A DNA stretch of 64,000 nt from Paludibaculum fermentans (GTDB lineage Bacteria; Acidobacteriota; Terriglobia; Bryobacterales; Bryobacteraceae): positions 4,852,001-4,916,000 of the forward strand of contig NZ_CP063849.1 in NCBI RefSeq assembly GCF_015277775.1. Direction: 5' to 3'. Below are positions 33,209 through 41,711 of this stretch, piece after piece; the stretch's first letter is position 1; every line of letters starts with the position of its first letter. A program made the translations under genes and the position numbers. The notes under the pieces are model-generated. The model was not told the origin of the DNA, searched no databases, and saw only the letters and a list, made by a program, of their open reading frames with translations.

Positions 33209-35338
33209 ATGCGGCCTCGGTCATTGTGTCTATTGGTCTTCTTGTGTCTACTCATGCTCCCGGTCCAGGCCGCCACGCAGTGCGCGCTGACCGCGACGCC
33301 CTTGCTTGTGGCGTCAGAAGGTTTAACTGAACCGATTGGGGACATTCTGCTCAGCTGTTATGGCGGCGCTCCGATGGGCCTCATCAAGGGCTCGCTCCAG
33401 ATTTCCGTGAGCCGGCGCATCTCGAATGCGATTGACGATTCGGGTTTCGTCCAGGGCGTTACGTTCGCCCTGCAGACGCCCGTCGGGTATACGAATCTGC
33501 CGGTTACGGTGCGCCCGCTGGATACTTCGATCCTGATCGAGAACTTCCAGTTCAATATGACGTCACAGGGTACGTTCCTCGTCAAAGTGAGCGGCATCCG
33601 GACGGAAGCCGGTGGAACCACGCAGGCCTATGTGCAGTGGCTCACCAATGAGCAGTTGCCCATCCCTTCGCCCATCACCACGGTGGGCACGTCGCAGACA
33701 TCGCTCTATGCGACCACCCTGGCGGCCTCAGTATACGGCACCGGACCGCCGCTGCCGCAGTACCTGGACTTCGACAACATGATCGCCAGCGGCGCCGGCA
33801 TGGCGACCACGCGTGTCACTGAAGGGTTTGGTTCGGCCTTTGTACGCCGGGTCACGGCGGACACGACAAACGGCATGCGCGTCATGATCCGCCTGGCGGG
33901 TGTACCCACCGGAGCGAAGATCGTCGCCCCCGACGCCATCGCCGGCAGCGACGCGGCCATCCCCACCTCCAGCGGCCAATTCGGCACCAATCCTACGGGC
34001 GGCCTGTACAATCCGCTCGCCGGCAACACGCTGCTGCTGGTGAGGGTGCGCGGGGCCCAACCCGACGGCAGCGGCGGGTTCGTCGTGTGGACGCCCAGCA
34101 CCGGCCCGCAGGCCCTGTTTGGCGTGGGAGAGATCGACTACCAGGGTTCGTCTCCCTATGTCGTGTATGAAGTGCTGGACGCCAGTTCCACCACGCTGGA
34201 ATCGGCGCAGATCCCGCTCTGGCTGTTCCTGCCCACCGATCAGTTCGTCACCGAAGGCGTGGTCACCCAGACGGTGAGCCTGGGACCGCTCTCCACCCTC
34301 ACGGGCTCGGTCGCGGGGGCGCCCATTCCGCGCTACAAAGCCGCCACCGTCACCAACGACTGCCAGTTGCTGGGCGACTGCAACGCGAACTACTTCCCCA
34401 AGATGGAGATCACGCCCACCCGCTCGCCCGAGGACTTCAGCGCGCCCTCCGGCTCTGCCGCGCAATCGGGTTACGTTTTGGTCCACAACATCGGCGGCGG
34501 CCTGTTGCAATGGCGGGTCCTGACCCGATACGTCAACGGTGCGGGCTGGTTGACCGTCGCCAACCCCAGCGGCGCCAACAACGCCACGGTGCGCTTCGAC
34601 GTCCTGCCGAAGTCTCTGCCCGAGGGGCTGTATGAAGCTGACCTGGTCTTCCAGAACGTCAATCCCTACTCCGGCAGCGTGGAAGAGCAGTTCGTTCACG
34701 TCAAGCTGACCGTCACGGCTCCGCTGCCCGAACAGCCTCCGCCCGCTCCGGCCCCCACCATCACCAACGTCGTGACGCCGGGCTCCCGCTGGGGCATGCC
34801 GTTCGCCCCAGGCGCGCTCGTTGTCCTGCTCGGCACCAACTTCACAGACCAGACCACGGTGACGATGCGGGGCCGTCCGGCCTCCATTGTCCTGGTCTCC
34901 GCAACGGAACTCACAGTGCAGGTCCCGGTGGACCTGACACCGGGCCCGGCTCCGGTGGTCGCCACCAACTCCGGCAGCGCCAGCGTGGCCTATGGCGTCG
35001 ACATCGTGGCCATCTCGCCCGACCTGCTGTTCATTCTCAACAGCGATGACGAGACGAACAGCGCCGACCGGCCCGCCGAAACAGGCAAGACGCTGCAACT
35101 CTTCATCACTGGTTTGGCCAGTGCTATTCATCCGGTGAAAGTGCGAATTCACGACCGCTGGATGGACGCAACACCGGAACCCACGCTGCAATTGGGGGTT
35201 GATCTCCTGAAAGTGACCATCCCGGCGGATCTGCCCACCATGCAATCCGACACCATGGTCTGCGCCCAAGTCTCGGAAACCTTGGACGGGGTTTGTAGTG
35301 TGGCGAGGAACATCTGGTTGAAGGAGACCGCCCAATAG
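33209..35338 (+). CDS. Secreted protein with C-terminal IPT/TIG-like domain
   Basis: The 709-residue protein begins with a signal peptide (MRPRSLCLLVFLCLLMLPVQA). Most of it is beta-rich, low in Lys and Cys, with no enzyme motifs. Around residues 390-510 there is a BACON-like segment (VHNIGGGLLQWRVLTRYVNGAGWLTVANPSG). From about 518 an Ig-like/IPT domain follows (APTITNVVTPGSRWGMPFAPGALVVLLGTNFTD, then SATELTVQVP), close in pattern to the Solibacter-type C-terminal domain TIGR03437. It is probably a cell-surface or extracellular protein. Its stop codon TAG overlaps the apparent ATA start of the next gene. Confidence 0.78.
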   Translation: MRPRSLCLLVFLCLLMLPVQAATQCALTATPLLVASEGLTEPIGDILLSCYGGAPMGLIKGSLQISVSRRISNAIDDSGFVQGVTFALQTPVGYTNLPVTVRPLDTSILIENFQFNMTSQGTFLVKVSGIRTEAGGTTQAYVQWLTNEQLPIPSPITTVGTSQTSLYATTLAASVYGTGPPLPQYLDFDNMIASGAGMATTRVTEGFGSAFVRRVTADTTNGMRVMIRLAGVPTGAKIVAPDAIAGSDAAIPTSSGQFGTNPTGGLYNPLAGNTLLLVRVRGAQPDGSGGFVVWTPSTGPQALFGVGEIDYQGSSPYVVYEVLDASSTTLESAQIPLWLFLPTDQFVTEGVVTQTVSLGPLSTLTGSVAGAPIPRYKAATVTNDCQLLGDCNANYFPKMEITPTRSPEDFSAPSGSAAQSGYVLVHNIGGGLLQWRVLTRYVNGAGWLTVANPSGANNATVRFDVLPKSLPEGLYEADLVFQNVNPYSGSVEEQFVHVKLTVTAPLPEQPPPAPAPTITNVVTPGSRWGMPFAPGALVVLLGTNFTDQTTVTMRGRPASIVLVSATELTVQVPVDLTPGPAPVVATNSGSASVAYGVDIVAISPDLLFILNSDDETNSADRPAETGKTLQLFITGLASAIHPVKVRIHDRWMDATPEPTLQLGVDLLKVTIPADLPTMQSDTMVCAQVSETLDGVCSVARNIWLKETAQ

Positions 35339-35997
35339 TCCTTGTCACCGGCGGTACCGGCTATCTCGGGCGTGCGCTCTGCGAAGTATTGCTTGCTCGG
35401 GGCGCGTCAGTCCGAGTGCTGGTACGGCCGGGTGGCGAGCCGCGCGCTCCGCGAGGGGCGGTTCTCCATTTGGGCGACGCCCTGAACCCTGACAGCGTGA
35501 CTGTAGCGGCCCAAGGCTGTGACACGCTGGTCCATCTGGTAGGCACGCCGCATCCGGCATCGTGGAAACAGGCGGAGTTTGAGAGGGTGGACCGCACTTC
35601 TCTCTTTGCCAGCGTGGACGCCGCCCGGCGGGCTGGCATCCGCCACTTCGTTTATGTGAGCGTGGCTCATCCCGCGCCCGCCATGCAGGGCTATATCGCC
35701 ATCCGCACGCAGTGTGAACAGCGCATCCTGGAAGCCGGGCTGAACGCCACCATCCTGCGTCCCTGGTACGTCCTGGGGGCTGGCCATCGCTGGCCCTTGA
35801 TCCTGGTGCCCTTCTACTGGCTGGCTGAGCGTCTGGGGCCCACGCGGGCCGCCGCGCTTCGGTTGGGTTTGGTCACTCACGCGCAAATGCTGTTGGCGCT
35901 GCGATGGGCAGTGGAAACGCCTCACGCAGAGGCAGGCCCGAGGATTGTGGACGTGGCTGGAATCCGGGCTATTGCTGCGGCGGGTGCTGAGGCATAG
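35335..35997 (+). CDS. NAD(P)-dependent epimerase/dehydratase-like SDR, apparent ATA start
   Basis: The frame encodes VLVTGGTGYLGRALCEVLLARGA at its very start, a complete Rossmann motif (TGGTGYLG), then LVHLVGTPHP, HFVYVSVAHP and ILRPWYVLG, as in the atypical SDR/NmrA-like group (220 residues). There is no ATG, GTG or TTG in front of the motif. AAGGAG at 35320-35325 is 9 bases ahead of ATA at 35335, which overlaps the previous stop as ATAG. The first standard start (TTG, 35389) would delete the nucleotide-binding loop. I therefore place the start at ATA. A sequencing error of ATG to ATA is the alternative. Its 3' end overlaps the Spy-like gene by 29 bases. Confidence 0.75.
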   Translation: MVLVTGGTGYLGRALCEVLLARGASVRVLVRPGGEPRAPRGAVLHLGDALNPDSVTVAAQGCDTLVHLVGTPHPASWKQAEFERVDRTSLFASVDAARRAGIRHFVYVSVAHPAPAMQGYIAIRTQCEQRILEAGLNATILRPWYVLGAGHRWPLILVPFYWLAERLGPTRAAALRLGLVTHAQMLLALRWAVETPHAEAGPRIVDVAGIRAIAAAGAEA

Positions 35998-36463
35998 GCT
36001 GGCGGCCGCCGCCCGGGCCGTTCTGACGAGGCCCATTCTGGTTCCGCTTCTGCAGTTCCCGCATTAGATTGCCCGGCTGCATGTTCGGCCGGCGGCGCAT
36101 CAGCTCGTGGTATTGGTCAGGCGTGAGGATGGCACGCAACCGCAGGCTCATCTGGGAGAAGCTGCGAGTGATGTCGCCGCGGGCGGCGATCAGGCGCTCA
36201 ATCGCCTCGTTGCCGCGCCGCTGGTCAAAGTTGTCTTCGTTGAAGATATCCTGCAGTTCGACTTCGGCCTTCTCGACGGAGGCCCGTTGATCGATCATCT
36301 TCGTACGGTACTCTTTCACGATGTCGCGGATCTGCCGGTTCTGGTCGTCAGTCAGATTGAGATCCTTGGCCACCGGCGAATCCCACCACGGATAGAAACC
36401 GCGGGGCATCTGCGCCAGCAGGGGTAGCCCCAGGCAAAACACCAGTAAAATCAACCGCAGCAT
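35969..36463 (-). CDS. Spy/CpxP-like periplasmic LTXXQ protein
   Basis: This 164-residue protein has a signal peptide (MLRLILLVFCLGLPLLAQ) and a helical domain with two LTXXQ motifs (LTDDQ, about 37-41; LTPDQ, about 113-117), the hallmark of Spy/CpxP/ZraP chaperone and stress-sensor proteins. The C-terminal 35 residues are Gln/Pro/Gly-rich and disordered. It starts 3 bases after the anti-sigma gene, so it belongs to the sigma/anti-sigma operon and probably senses or buffers envelope or metal stress. It converges with and overlaps the SDR gene. Confidence 0.88.
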   Translation of the reverse strand: MLRLILLVFCLGLPLLAQMPRGFYPWWDSPVAKDLNLTDDQNRQIRDIVKEYRTKMIDQRASVEKAEVELQDIFNEDNFDQRRGNEAIERLIAARGDITRSFSQMSLRLRAILTPDQYHELMRRRPNMQPGNLMRELQKRNQNGPRQNGPGGGRQPMPQHPPQQ

Positions 36464-36466
36464 AAT

Positions 36467-36958
36467 CTACTGCGCCTCAACCGCGGCCGGCGCCGCATTG
36501 CTGTCAAACAGACCTTGCAGGGGATCGGCCGCGCGCGGCGTCTCCTGATTCACCACACTCGCGATCTCGTTGAAAAACTGGGCGTCAGACACCGCTGAAG
36601 CGGTCTGGACCGGGATCACGGGCGGCTTCGCCTGATGCATCGCCACACCGGCGAAAATCATCAGCGCCGTCGCGGTGGCCGGGATCATCCGCCAGAGCAA
36701 GGGGCGCCGCGGGCGCTCGATCCGTGCCCAGACGGCCTGGCGTTGTGCGCGCAGCCGCTCCTCCAGACCCTCGCTGGATGCCGGCGCGTCCTCCACAACG
36801 GAACGGCGGCGAGCCTGTACGGCCTGCCAATGGTCACTGCAGTCCCTGCATTCGGTCAGATGGGCCGGAGAGCGTCCCTCCGCCGGATCCAAGCCGTACA
36901 ACCGGCTGATGAGATCGCTTTCCGTCCAGTGGGGCGAGTTGTATTTGTCCGAGTTCAT
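36467..36958 (-). CDS. Anti-sigma factor with zinc-binding HxxxCxxC motif
   Basis: The 163-residue protein (ATG 36958) has HLTECRDC (residues about 34-41), the H-x3-C-x2-C motif of ZAS-type anti-sigma factors, in a short cytoplasmic N-terminus. A single membrane helix follows (about 85-105, MIPATATALMIFAGVAM) and an extracytoplasmic tail of about 55 residues. It would hold the ECF sigma factor encoded 18 bases upstream and release it on envelope stress. The order sigma, anti-sigma, Spy-like parallels the RpoE/CpxP and CnrH-type metal-stress modules. Confidence 0.83.
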   Translation of the reverse strand: MNSDKYNSPHWTESDLISRLYGLDPAEGRSPAHLTECRDCSDHWQAVQARRRSVVEDAPASSEGLEERLRAQRQAVWARIERPRRPLLWRMIPATATALMIFAGVAMHQAKPPVIPVQTASAVSDAQFFNEIASVVNQETPRAADPLQGLFDSNAAPAAVEAQ

Positions 36959-36976
36959 AATCCTCACTCCCATTCC

Positions 36977-37552
36977 CTACTTCCTGCGGCCCTCATAGAG
37001 ATCCTGAAGCTCCAGCCTGAGTTTCGCCAGCGCCCGGGCCATGTGCGCCTTCACTGTCCCTACGTCCAGGTCAAGAATCTCCGCTATCTCGTCGAGGCCT
37101 CTATCTTCATAGTGCCGCAAGGTGAAGACGGCCCGCTGCCGGTCAGACAGGTTACCGAGAGCGGTCTGCAATCGAACCCCTATTTCCCCGGCAAACATCT
37201 GAGCCTCGGCATCGGGCGACGCCGAGGAGGCCATATTAAGAATCAGCTCTTCGTCTTCCTGCTTCGGGCGTTTCCGCCAGAACTGCCAGCGCCTGGACCT
37301 CAACTTATCCAGGCAGGTGTTCACCGCAATCCGTGTCAGCCACTTGGCCGAATCGTCGATGGGAACTTCCTGTTTCTGCAGCGCTTTATATGCCTTGAAG
37401 AAGACATCCTGAGTGGCCGAATCCGCCTCATCCGCCTCGCCCAGCATGCGCTGGCACAGCAGGAATACCCGGCGTTGCTCGGACAGCATCCATCCGGCAA
37501 AGTCGGAGCCTGCTTCCGCGGCACCAGCCGAGGCGACGAGTTGGTCTGCCAT
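36977..37552 (-). CDS. ECF-type RNA polymerase sigma factor
   Basis: The product of about 191 residues has region 2 (EQRRVFLLCQRMLGEADEADSATQDVFFKAYKAL, then WLTRIAVNTCLDKLRSRRW) and region 4 (LSDRQRAVFTLRHYEDRGLDEIAEILDLDVGTVKAHMARALAKLR). There is no region 1 or 3, as expected for the ECF group. ATG 37552 is chosen; ATG 37561 and a longer frame to 37633 are possible. Its gene heads a three-gene operon with the anti-sigma factor and a Spy-like protein. It diverges from the TauE-like gene. Confidence 0.93.
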   Translation of the reverse strand: MADQLVASAGAAEAGSDFAGWMLSEQRRVFLLCQRMLGEADEADSATQDVFFKAYKALQKQEVPIDDSAKWLTRIAVNTCLDKLRSRRWQFWRKRPKQEDEELILNMASSASPDAEAQMFAGEIGVRLQTALGNLSDRQRAVFTLRHYEDRGLDEIAEILDLDVGTVKAHMARALAKLRLELQDLYEGRRK

Positions 37553-37682
37553 CGTGCCCATCCTAACCCGAATGACGCGGGTTTCCGCCGGAAGGTTTAC
37601 ATCTTCAACGAATTCCGCCAGTTTCGTCCACATCGCCCCGGGAATGGTCCAGGGCAGCCTGGTTTTGCTAGACTCCTGATCG

Positions 37683-38045
37683 ATGAACTACTTGCTGCTT
37701 TTGGCCATTGGGCTGGTAGCCGGGGTCCTGGGCGGGATGTTCGGCATTGGCGGGGGCCTGGTGATCATCCCAGGCCTGATCTTTCTGTTGAAAATGGAGC
37801 AGTTCGACGCGCTTGGCACGTGCCTGGCAGCGCTCATTCCGCCAGTAGGCTTCCTGGGCGCCTACGAGTATCACCGCATGGGCCACATGAACATGAAGTA
37901 TGCCGCGCTGATCGCGCTCGGGCTCTTCATCGGGTTCTACTTCGGAGCGCGCATTACGCTGGGCCTGCCACCGGTGGTTGCCCGCCGCGGTTATGCCGTC
38001 TTCCTCGTCCTGGTTGCTGCCCAGATGTTATTGACGGATAAGTAG
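37683..38045 (+). CDS. Half-size TauE/SafE-family membrane protein
   Basis: The 120-residue protein has four predicted helices and the family signature GLVAGVLGGMFGIGGGLVIIPGLIFLL at its N-terminus. Full-length TauE/SafE exporters have two such halves (about 250 residues), so this one probably dimerises or oligomerises. The family exports sulfite, sulfoacetate or other small anions. It lies divergent from the ECF sigma operon and converges with an unknown coiled-coil gene, with 2 bases between the stops. Confidence 0.85.
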   Translation: MNYLLLLAIGLVAGVLGGMFGIGGGLVIIPGLIFLLKMEQFDALGTCLAALIPPVGFLGAYEYHRMGHMNMKYAALIALGLFIGFYFGARITLGLPPVVARRGYAVFLVLVAAQMLLTDK

Positions 38046-38047
38046 TT

Positions 38048-38536
38048 CTACGCGGTTCGCGCTTCTTTTGACTTCAACAGCCGCGAATTCTGCGAACGTT
38101 CGTCACCGGAGATCGACCGCGTACTGAAGATCGAGCACTGTTTGGCCAGGCTCTTCATGTCGCTGCCCTCCTCGACCACCATCTCGTGCTCCACCCAGTT
38201 TGAGAGCGGGATATTGCGGAAGAACAGCCGCTCCTGCAGCACCAGCGCCTTGCGGTTGACGAACATCGACTTGTTCTCACGCATGTAGTGGCGCTCTTCC
38301 ACCCGGAAGTCGGCCAGGAACTGGTCGAAGGCTTTGCGCATGGTGGACTCTTCCGCCGTTTTCACCTTTTCTTCAATCAGCTTTTCCTGATTCTTAATCA
38401 CCGCGCGGGCCTCGGCAAGGCTCTCCCGTTCCTTCGAGACGGCTACCTCGAGCTTGGCCTGCATGATGTAGAAGCTCAACAGCGCGCTTCCAGCGGCAAT
38501 GAAGAGCGGAAGTAGGATCCAAAGCATGGCGGTCAT
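38048..38536 (-). CDS. Membrane-anchored coiled-coil protein, unknown function
   Basis: The 162-residue protein has one N-terminal membrane helix (about residues 5-25, LWILLPLFIAAGSALLSFYIM), then a charged coiled coil (27-65, KLEVAVSKERESLAEARAVIKNQEKLIEEKVKTAEE). A compact conserved-looking segment follows (FDQFLADFRVEERHYMRENKSMFVNRKALVLQERLFFRNIPLSNWVEHEMVVEEG). I do not recognise the family. The start could be ATG 38536 or 38527. It sits between the TauE-like gene and a glycosyltransferase with no clear functional link. Confidence 0.7.
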   Translation of the reverse strand: MTAMLWILLPLFIAAGSALLSFYIMQAKLEVAVSKERESLAEARAVIKNQEKLIEEKVKTAEESTMRKAFDQFLADFRVEERHYMRENKSMFVNRKALVLQERLFFRNIPLSNWVEHEMVVEEGSDMKSLAKQCSIFSTRSISGDERSQNSRLLKSKEARTA

Positions 38537-38605
38537 AGTGACTCTCTTGCAATGTATCGGACGGGCCGCGCCAAGGCTTTATAGCCGCAATCTAAGTTAT
38601 TTGCC

Positions 38606-39484
38606 TTACTGTGTCGGGTCGAGCTTGGCGCCGGAGAGAATGGAGAAGGCCAGGCCCACCTTCAATGACCCCAGTGCCGAGAAGAAGCACTTCAGTTTGA
38701 ATGAGATGCCCGCGCCAAAACCCAGATGCTTGGAGATAAAGGCGGCGGCTCCGGAGACCCGGTCGGCGGTGTAGAGATCAGCATCCATCGCAATCTCAGT
38801 GAACGGATTCAGCACGACGAAGGTCTGTTCGGAAACCAGAATCTGCTTCCCGGCATTCCTGATCTGCCAGCAGACTTCCAACAGGCTCCAGTGCTCCGAA
38901 AACCGTTTCTCGTCCAGGTAGTTCATTCCAGCCAGGAATGACTTGCGGACCATCATCGCCTCTTCGTCAACCGCTTCGGCCAGGCCGCTCTGGGGCGCCA
39001 CTCGCGGCAGGGGCACTCCGCGCAGGCTGGCCTCCGCCAAGGCTTCCGGAGACGGCAACCGGAACGAGTTCGGCACGACCGCGCCGGAAGCGTCCTGGAT
39101 CTGTGGCGCACTGGCGGTCACAGCGTCGCTGGCTTCGAGGACGGCGGCCAGCGTACTGACCGTATCCGGCTGCACTTCGACGTGCGGATCCAGAAAGAAA
39201 ATCAGGTCCGATTGTGCGGTCCGCATCCCAATGTTGCGTGCCCGCGACCGCCCGAAATTGCGAGGCAAACGCAGCATCTGAATGCCGGGAAAGTCCGCAT
39301 CCACCCGTGGACAGCCATCCCGGCTGCCGGCATCGACGACGAGAACTTCAATCGCTGCACGATCTTGCGATGCATCCAGCGCGGTCAGGCAACGGCGCAG
39401 GGCTGCCTCGCATTCGTAAGCAACGATCACGACGGAGACTCTCGGCCGGGCGGGCGCTTCTTGCTGTGGAACTTCCTGGGACAC
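38606..39484 (-). CDS. Family 2 glycosyltransferase
   Basis: The 292-residue protein has a GT-A fold start (RVSVVIVAYECEAALRRCLTALDAS), the nucleotide-sugar region VLVVDAGSRDG and RNFGRSRARNIGMRTAQSDLIFFLDPHVEV. The usual DXD metal motif is replaced by D-P-H, which occurs in some members of the family. No transmembrane helix is evident, so it is a peripheral cytoplasmic enzyme that adds sugars to a lipid or polysaccharide. No polysaccharide cluster surrounds it. It is 54 bases downstream of the response-regulator stop but reads away as the next minus-strand gene, so it may be part of the same transcript. Confidence 0.85.
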   Translation of the reverse strand: MSQEVPQQEAPARPRVSVVIVAYECEAALRRCLTALDASQDRAAIEVLVVDAGSRDGCPRVDADFPGIQMLRLPRNFGRSRARNIGMRTAQSDLIFFLDPHVEVQPDTVSTLAAVLEASDAVTASAPQIQDASGAVVPNSFRLPSPEALAEASLRGVPLPRVAPQSGLAEAVDEEAMMVRKSFLAGMNYLDEKRFSEHWSLLEVCWQIRNAGKQILVSEQTFVVLNPFTEIAMDADLYTADRVSGAAAFISKHLGFGAGISFKLKCFFSALGSLKVGLAFSILSGAKLDPTQ

Positions 39485-39538
39485 CAGTGGAGATCATAGC
39501 GCAAGCGGGGGTCTCAACGGACCACCGCGGGCGTCAAA

Positions 39539-40180
39539 CTAGTCGATCAGCCCCTTGCGAACAGCGAACCGCACCAGTTCGCCCGTGGAATGAAGGTTCA
39601 ACTTCTCCATGATGCGGCCGCGGTGCGCGTCCACGGTGTAGACACTCAACTTGAGATCCGAAGCGATTTCCTTGTTCGTCTTTCCTTCGGCAATCAACTG
39701 GAGCACTTCCCGCTCCCGCGAGGTGAGCAGGTCAATCGGATCCGTGACATGTTGCCGGTAGTCGGTGAGCACCGCGTCGGCAATGGCCGGAGACAGGTAG
39801 CCTTCCCCGCGAGCGATCGCCCGCACAGCCGCCAGCAGATCGGCATCGATCGCGTCTTTGAGGAGATAGCCACGCGCGCCGGCCCGCAGGATCTCCCTGA
39901 CATAAACAGCATCCTTGTGCATGGATAAAGCCAAGACCCGAGTCCTGGGGGAGCTTTCCATCAGACGCCGGGTCGCTTCGATCCCGTTCAGTTCCGGCAT
40001 GGCTACATCCATGACGACGACGTCCGGCGAAAGGGTGGTCGCGCGCTCAATAGCCTCCCGGCCGTTGGAAGCCTCGCCGACGATCTCCATGTCCGCCTGG
40101 GACTCCAGGATGCGGCGAAAGCCTTGCCTGACAACGCTGTGGTCGTCGGCCAGCAGAATACTGATTTTTTTCGAACTCAT
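39539..40180 (-). CDS. NarL/FixJ-type response regulator
   Basis: This 213-residue protein has a receiver domain with acidic pair Asp12/Asp13, phosphoacceptor Asp58 (VVVMDVAMP) and Lys108 (YLLKDA). A LuxR-type helix-turn-helix follows from about residue 147 (LTSREREVLQLIAEGKTNKEIASDLKLSVYTVDAHRGRIMEKL). It lies 24 bases downstream of the histidine kinase and is its probable partner. It is the obvious candidate for binding the GGGATA/TATCCC repeats between the kinase gene and the efflux operon. Confidence 0.95.
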   Translation of the reverse strand: MSSKKISILLADDHSVVRQGFRRILESQADMEIVGEASNGREAIERATTLSPDVVVMDVAMPELNGIEATRRLMESSPRTRVLALSMHKDAVYVREILRAGARGYLLKDAIDADLLAAVRAIARGEGYLSPAIADAVLTDYRQHVTDPIDLLTSREREVLQLIAEGKTNKEIASDLKLSVYTVDAHRGRIMEKLNLHSTGELVRFAVRKGLID

Positions 40181-40204
40181 AGGTGCACGCTGAAGCGCCG
40201 CCCG

Positions 40205-41539
40205 CTATTCCAGCCGCTCAGCGAACGGGAAGCTGGCCAGAATGGCGACGCCCTGGTTGGGCGCGGTGTCCACCTTCAATTCTCCCCCAGCGCTGCGTGC
40301 CCGCGCTCGCATTCCGACCAAGCCCAATCCGCGGCGATTCTGTTCCTCTTCCGGAACCACGCCGCGGCCGTTGTCCGCAATCCGCAGTTCAATCTGACCG
40401 CCGGGATTTGCGAGCGAGACCTCCACCTTGGTCGCCTTGGAGTGCCGGGCCACGTTGGTCAGGGCCTCCTGGGCGATTCGGAAGATGTGAGTCTCCGTCT
40501 CATCCGCGACACGTCCGTCGAACGTCGACGTATACTCCACGTTGATGCCGGTGCGCTGCTGGAACCGGTCGCACAGCCAGCGCAGGCCCGCATCCAGCCC
40601 GAAATCGTCCAGGATCGTCGGTCGCAGCAACTGCGAGAGCTCGCGGACGTTGACGATTGCGGCATCGACAAGATGCAGACAGTCGTCGACCTGCGCCCGG
40701 CCTCCGTTCGCATGATCCAGAATTGTGACAAGGTTCGCTTTCACCGCCGTAAGCGACTGCCCCAATTCGTCGTGAAGCTCATGCGAGAAGCGCCTGGCGG
40801 TGGTCTCCTGTTTCTCCAGCAGGTTCCACGACACGCGGCTCAACTCACCGGTCTGCCACTCCAACTGCCGGATCAGACTGACCGTCAGCTTGACGGTGTA
40901 CACAGCGCAACCCAAGGCAAGCAAAAGGCCGGCCCCCAGGAGGATAGACGACTCCCGCAGCAACCTCTCAGAGATCCCTTCCAGCTGCTGCTTCAGCTCA
41001 ACCGAACGTCTCGACTGAACCTCGACCAACTTATCCACCAGCGCCAGCACATTCTGATGGGCCGACATCATCTGGCGCAGCGGCCGCGCTTTGCCCGATT
41101 CGTCACTGAGAATGCCACGCGCTTCGGTGGAGTAGTGCGTGACCGCTTTGTAAAGGTCCTGCCACAGTGCCTGGGCGGGCTCGTCGGCCGCATCGGCGGC
41201 AATGCTCTCGATATCGCGGTCAGAGGCTTCTAACTGGCTCAGCAGCTGTTGGCGGTCCAGGTTTTCCGGTTGCTTGGCAAAGCCCGCGAAGATGGCATTG
41301 ATCGCCCGCTGCTCCCGCAGCACGGCATCCAGAAGATCCTGGATGCGAACCTGCTCTTCCAGAAGCTCCGCCGTTGTCGACCGTATGTTGCTGATACTGC
41401 GGACACCCAACAGGCCCGCCGCCAGCAGCAGGAGGATCACCAGGGCAAATCCGGCGAGCACGACCCGGCTGATGGCCTTCTGGGTGACTGGCCGCACGAG
41501 GGCAGACGAAATGTTGCCCGGCTCCGCTGCGCGCACCAC
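40205..41539 (-). CDS. Sensor histidine kinase (NarX-like, HisKA_3) with periplasmic four-helix sensor
   Basis: With a GTG start at 41539 (after a GAGGGGG ribosome site) the protein has 444 residues. Helix 1 is at about 25-46 (VVLAGFALVILLLLAAGLLG) and helix 2 at about 197-217, with an all-helical CHASE3/Tar-like sensor of about 150 residues between. The phosphoacceptor is His253 in RFSHELHDELGQS, followed by an HATPase domain (AQEALTNVARHSKAT, IADNGRGV, GLGLVGMRARA). The frame stays open to 41635, but those 32 extra residues would cover a perfect palindrome and look non-coding. It pairs with the NarL-type regulator downstream and diverges from an RND metal-efflux operon. Confidence 0.92.
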   Translation of the reverse strand: MVRAAEPGNISSALVRPVTQKAISRVVLAGFALVILLLLAAGLLGVRSISNIRSTTAELLEEQVRIQDLLDAVLREQRAINAIFAGFAKQPENLDRQQLLSQLEASDRDIESIAADAADEPAQALWQDLYKAVTHYSTEARGILSDESGKARPLRQMMSAHQNVLALVDKLVEVQSRRSVELKQQLEGISERLLRESSILLGAGLLLALGCAVYTVKLTVSLIRQLEWQTGELSRVSWNLLEKQETTARRFSHELHDELGQSLTAVKANLVTILDHANGGRAQVDDCLHLVDAAIVNVRELSQLLRPTILDDFGLDAGLRWLCDRFQQRTGINVEYTSTFDGRVADETETHIFRIAQEALTNVARHSKATKVEVSLANPGGQIELRIADNGRGVVPEEEQNRRGLGLVGMRARARSAGGELKVDTAPNQGVAILASFPFAERLE

Positions 41540-41584
41540 GGTTGTAGTTGCCCCCTCACTGTTTAGGATGCGCGATTCCGCGCT

Positions 41585-41598
41585 GGGGATATATCCCC
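41585..41598. promoter_or_regulatory. Perfect 14-base palindrome, predicted operator
   Basis: GGGGATATATCCCC is its own reverse complement. It contains GGGATA (41586-41591) and TATCCC (41592-41597) as abutting inverted half-sites, in the region between the histidine kinase and the efflux operon. Confidence 0.55.
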
Positions 41599-41711
41599 CT
41601 TGTGGGCTATATCTCACCACGGATCGACGGGGCACGTCGAATCACGCTTAGATGCAGTTCGGGCCGGCGTGTTACCTATATCTTCCGATCACGCTTGGAT
41701 TTGGAGCAAAA

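Noticed and set aside
35389-35997. TTG at 35389 as the start of the SDR gene
   Set aside because: It removes the TGGTGYLG cofactor loop, which is encoded in frame upstream with a ribosome site.
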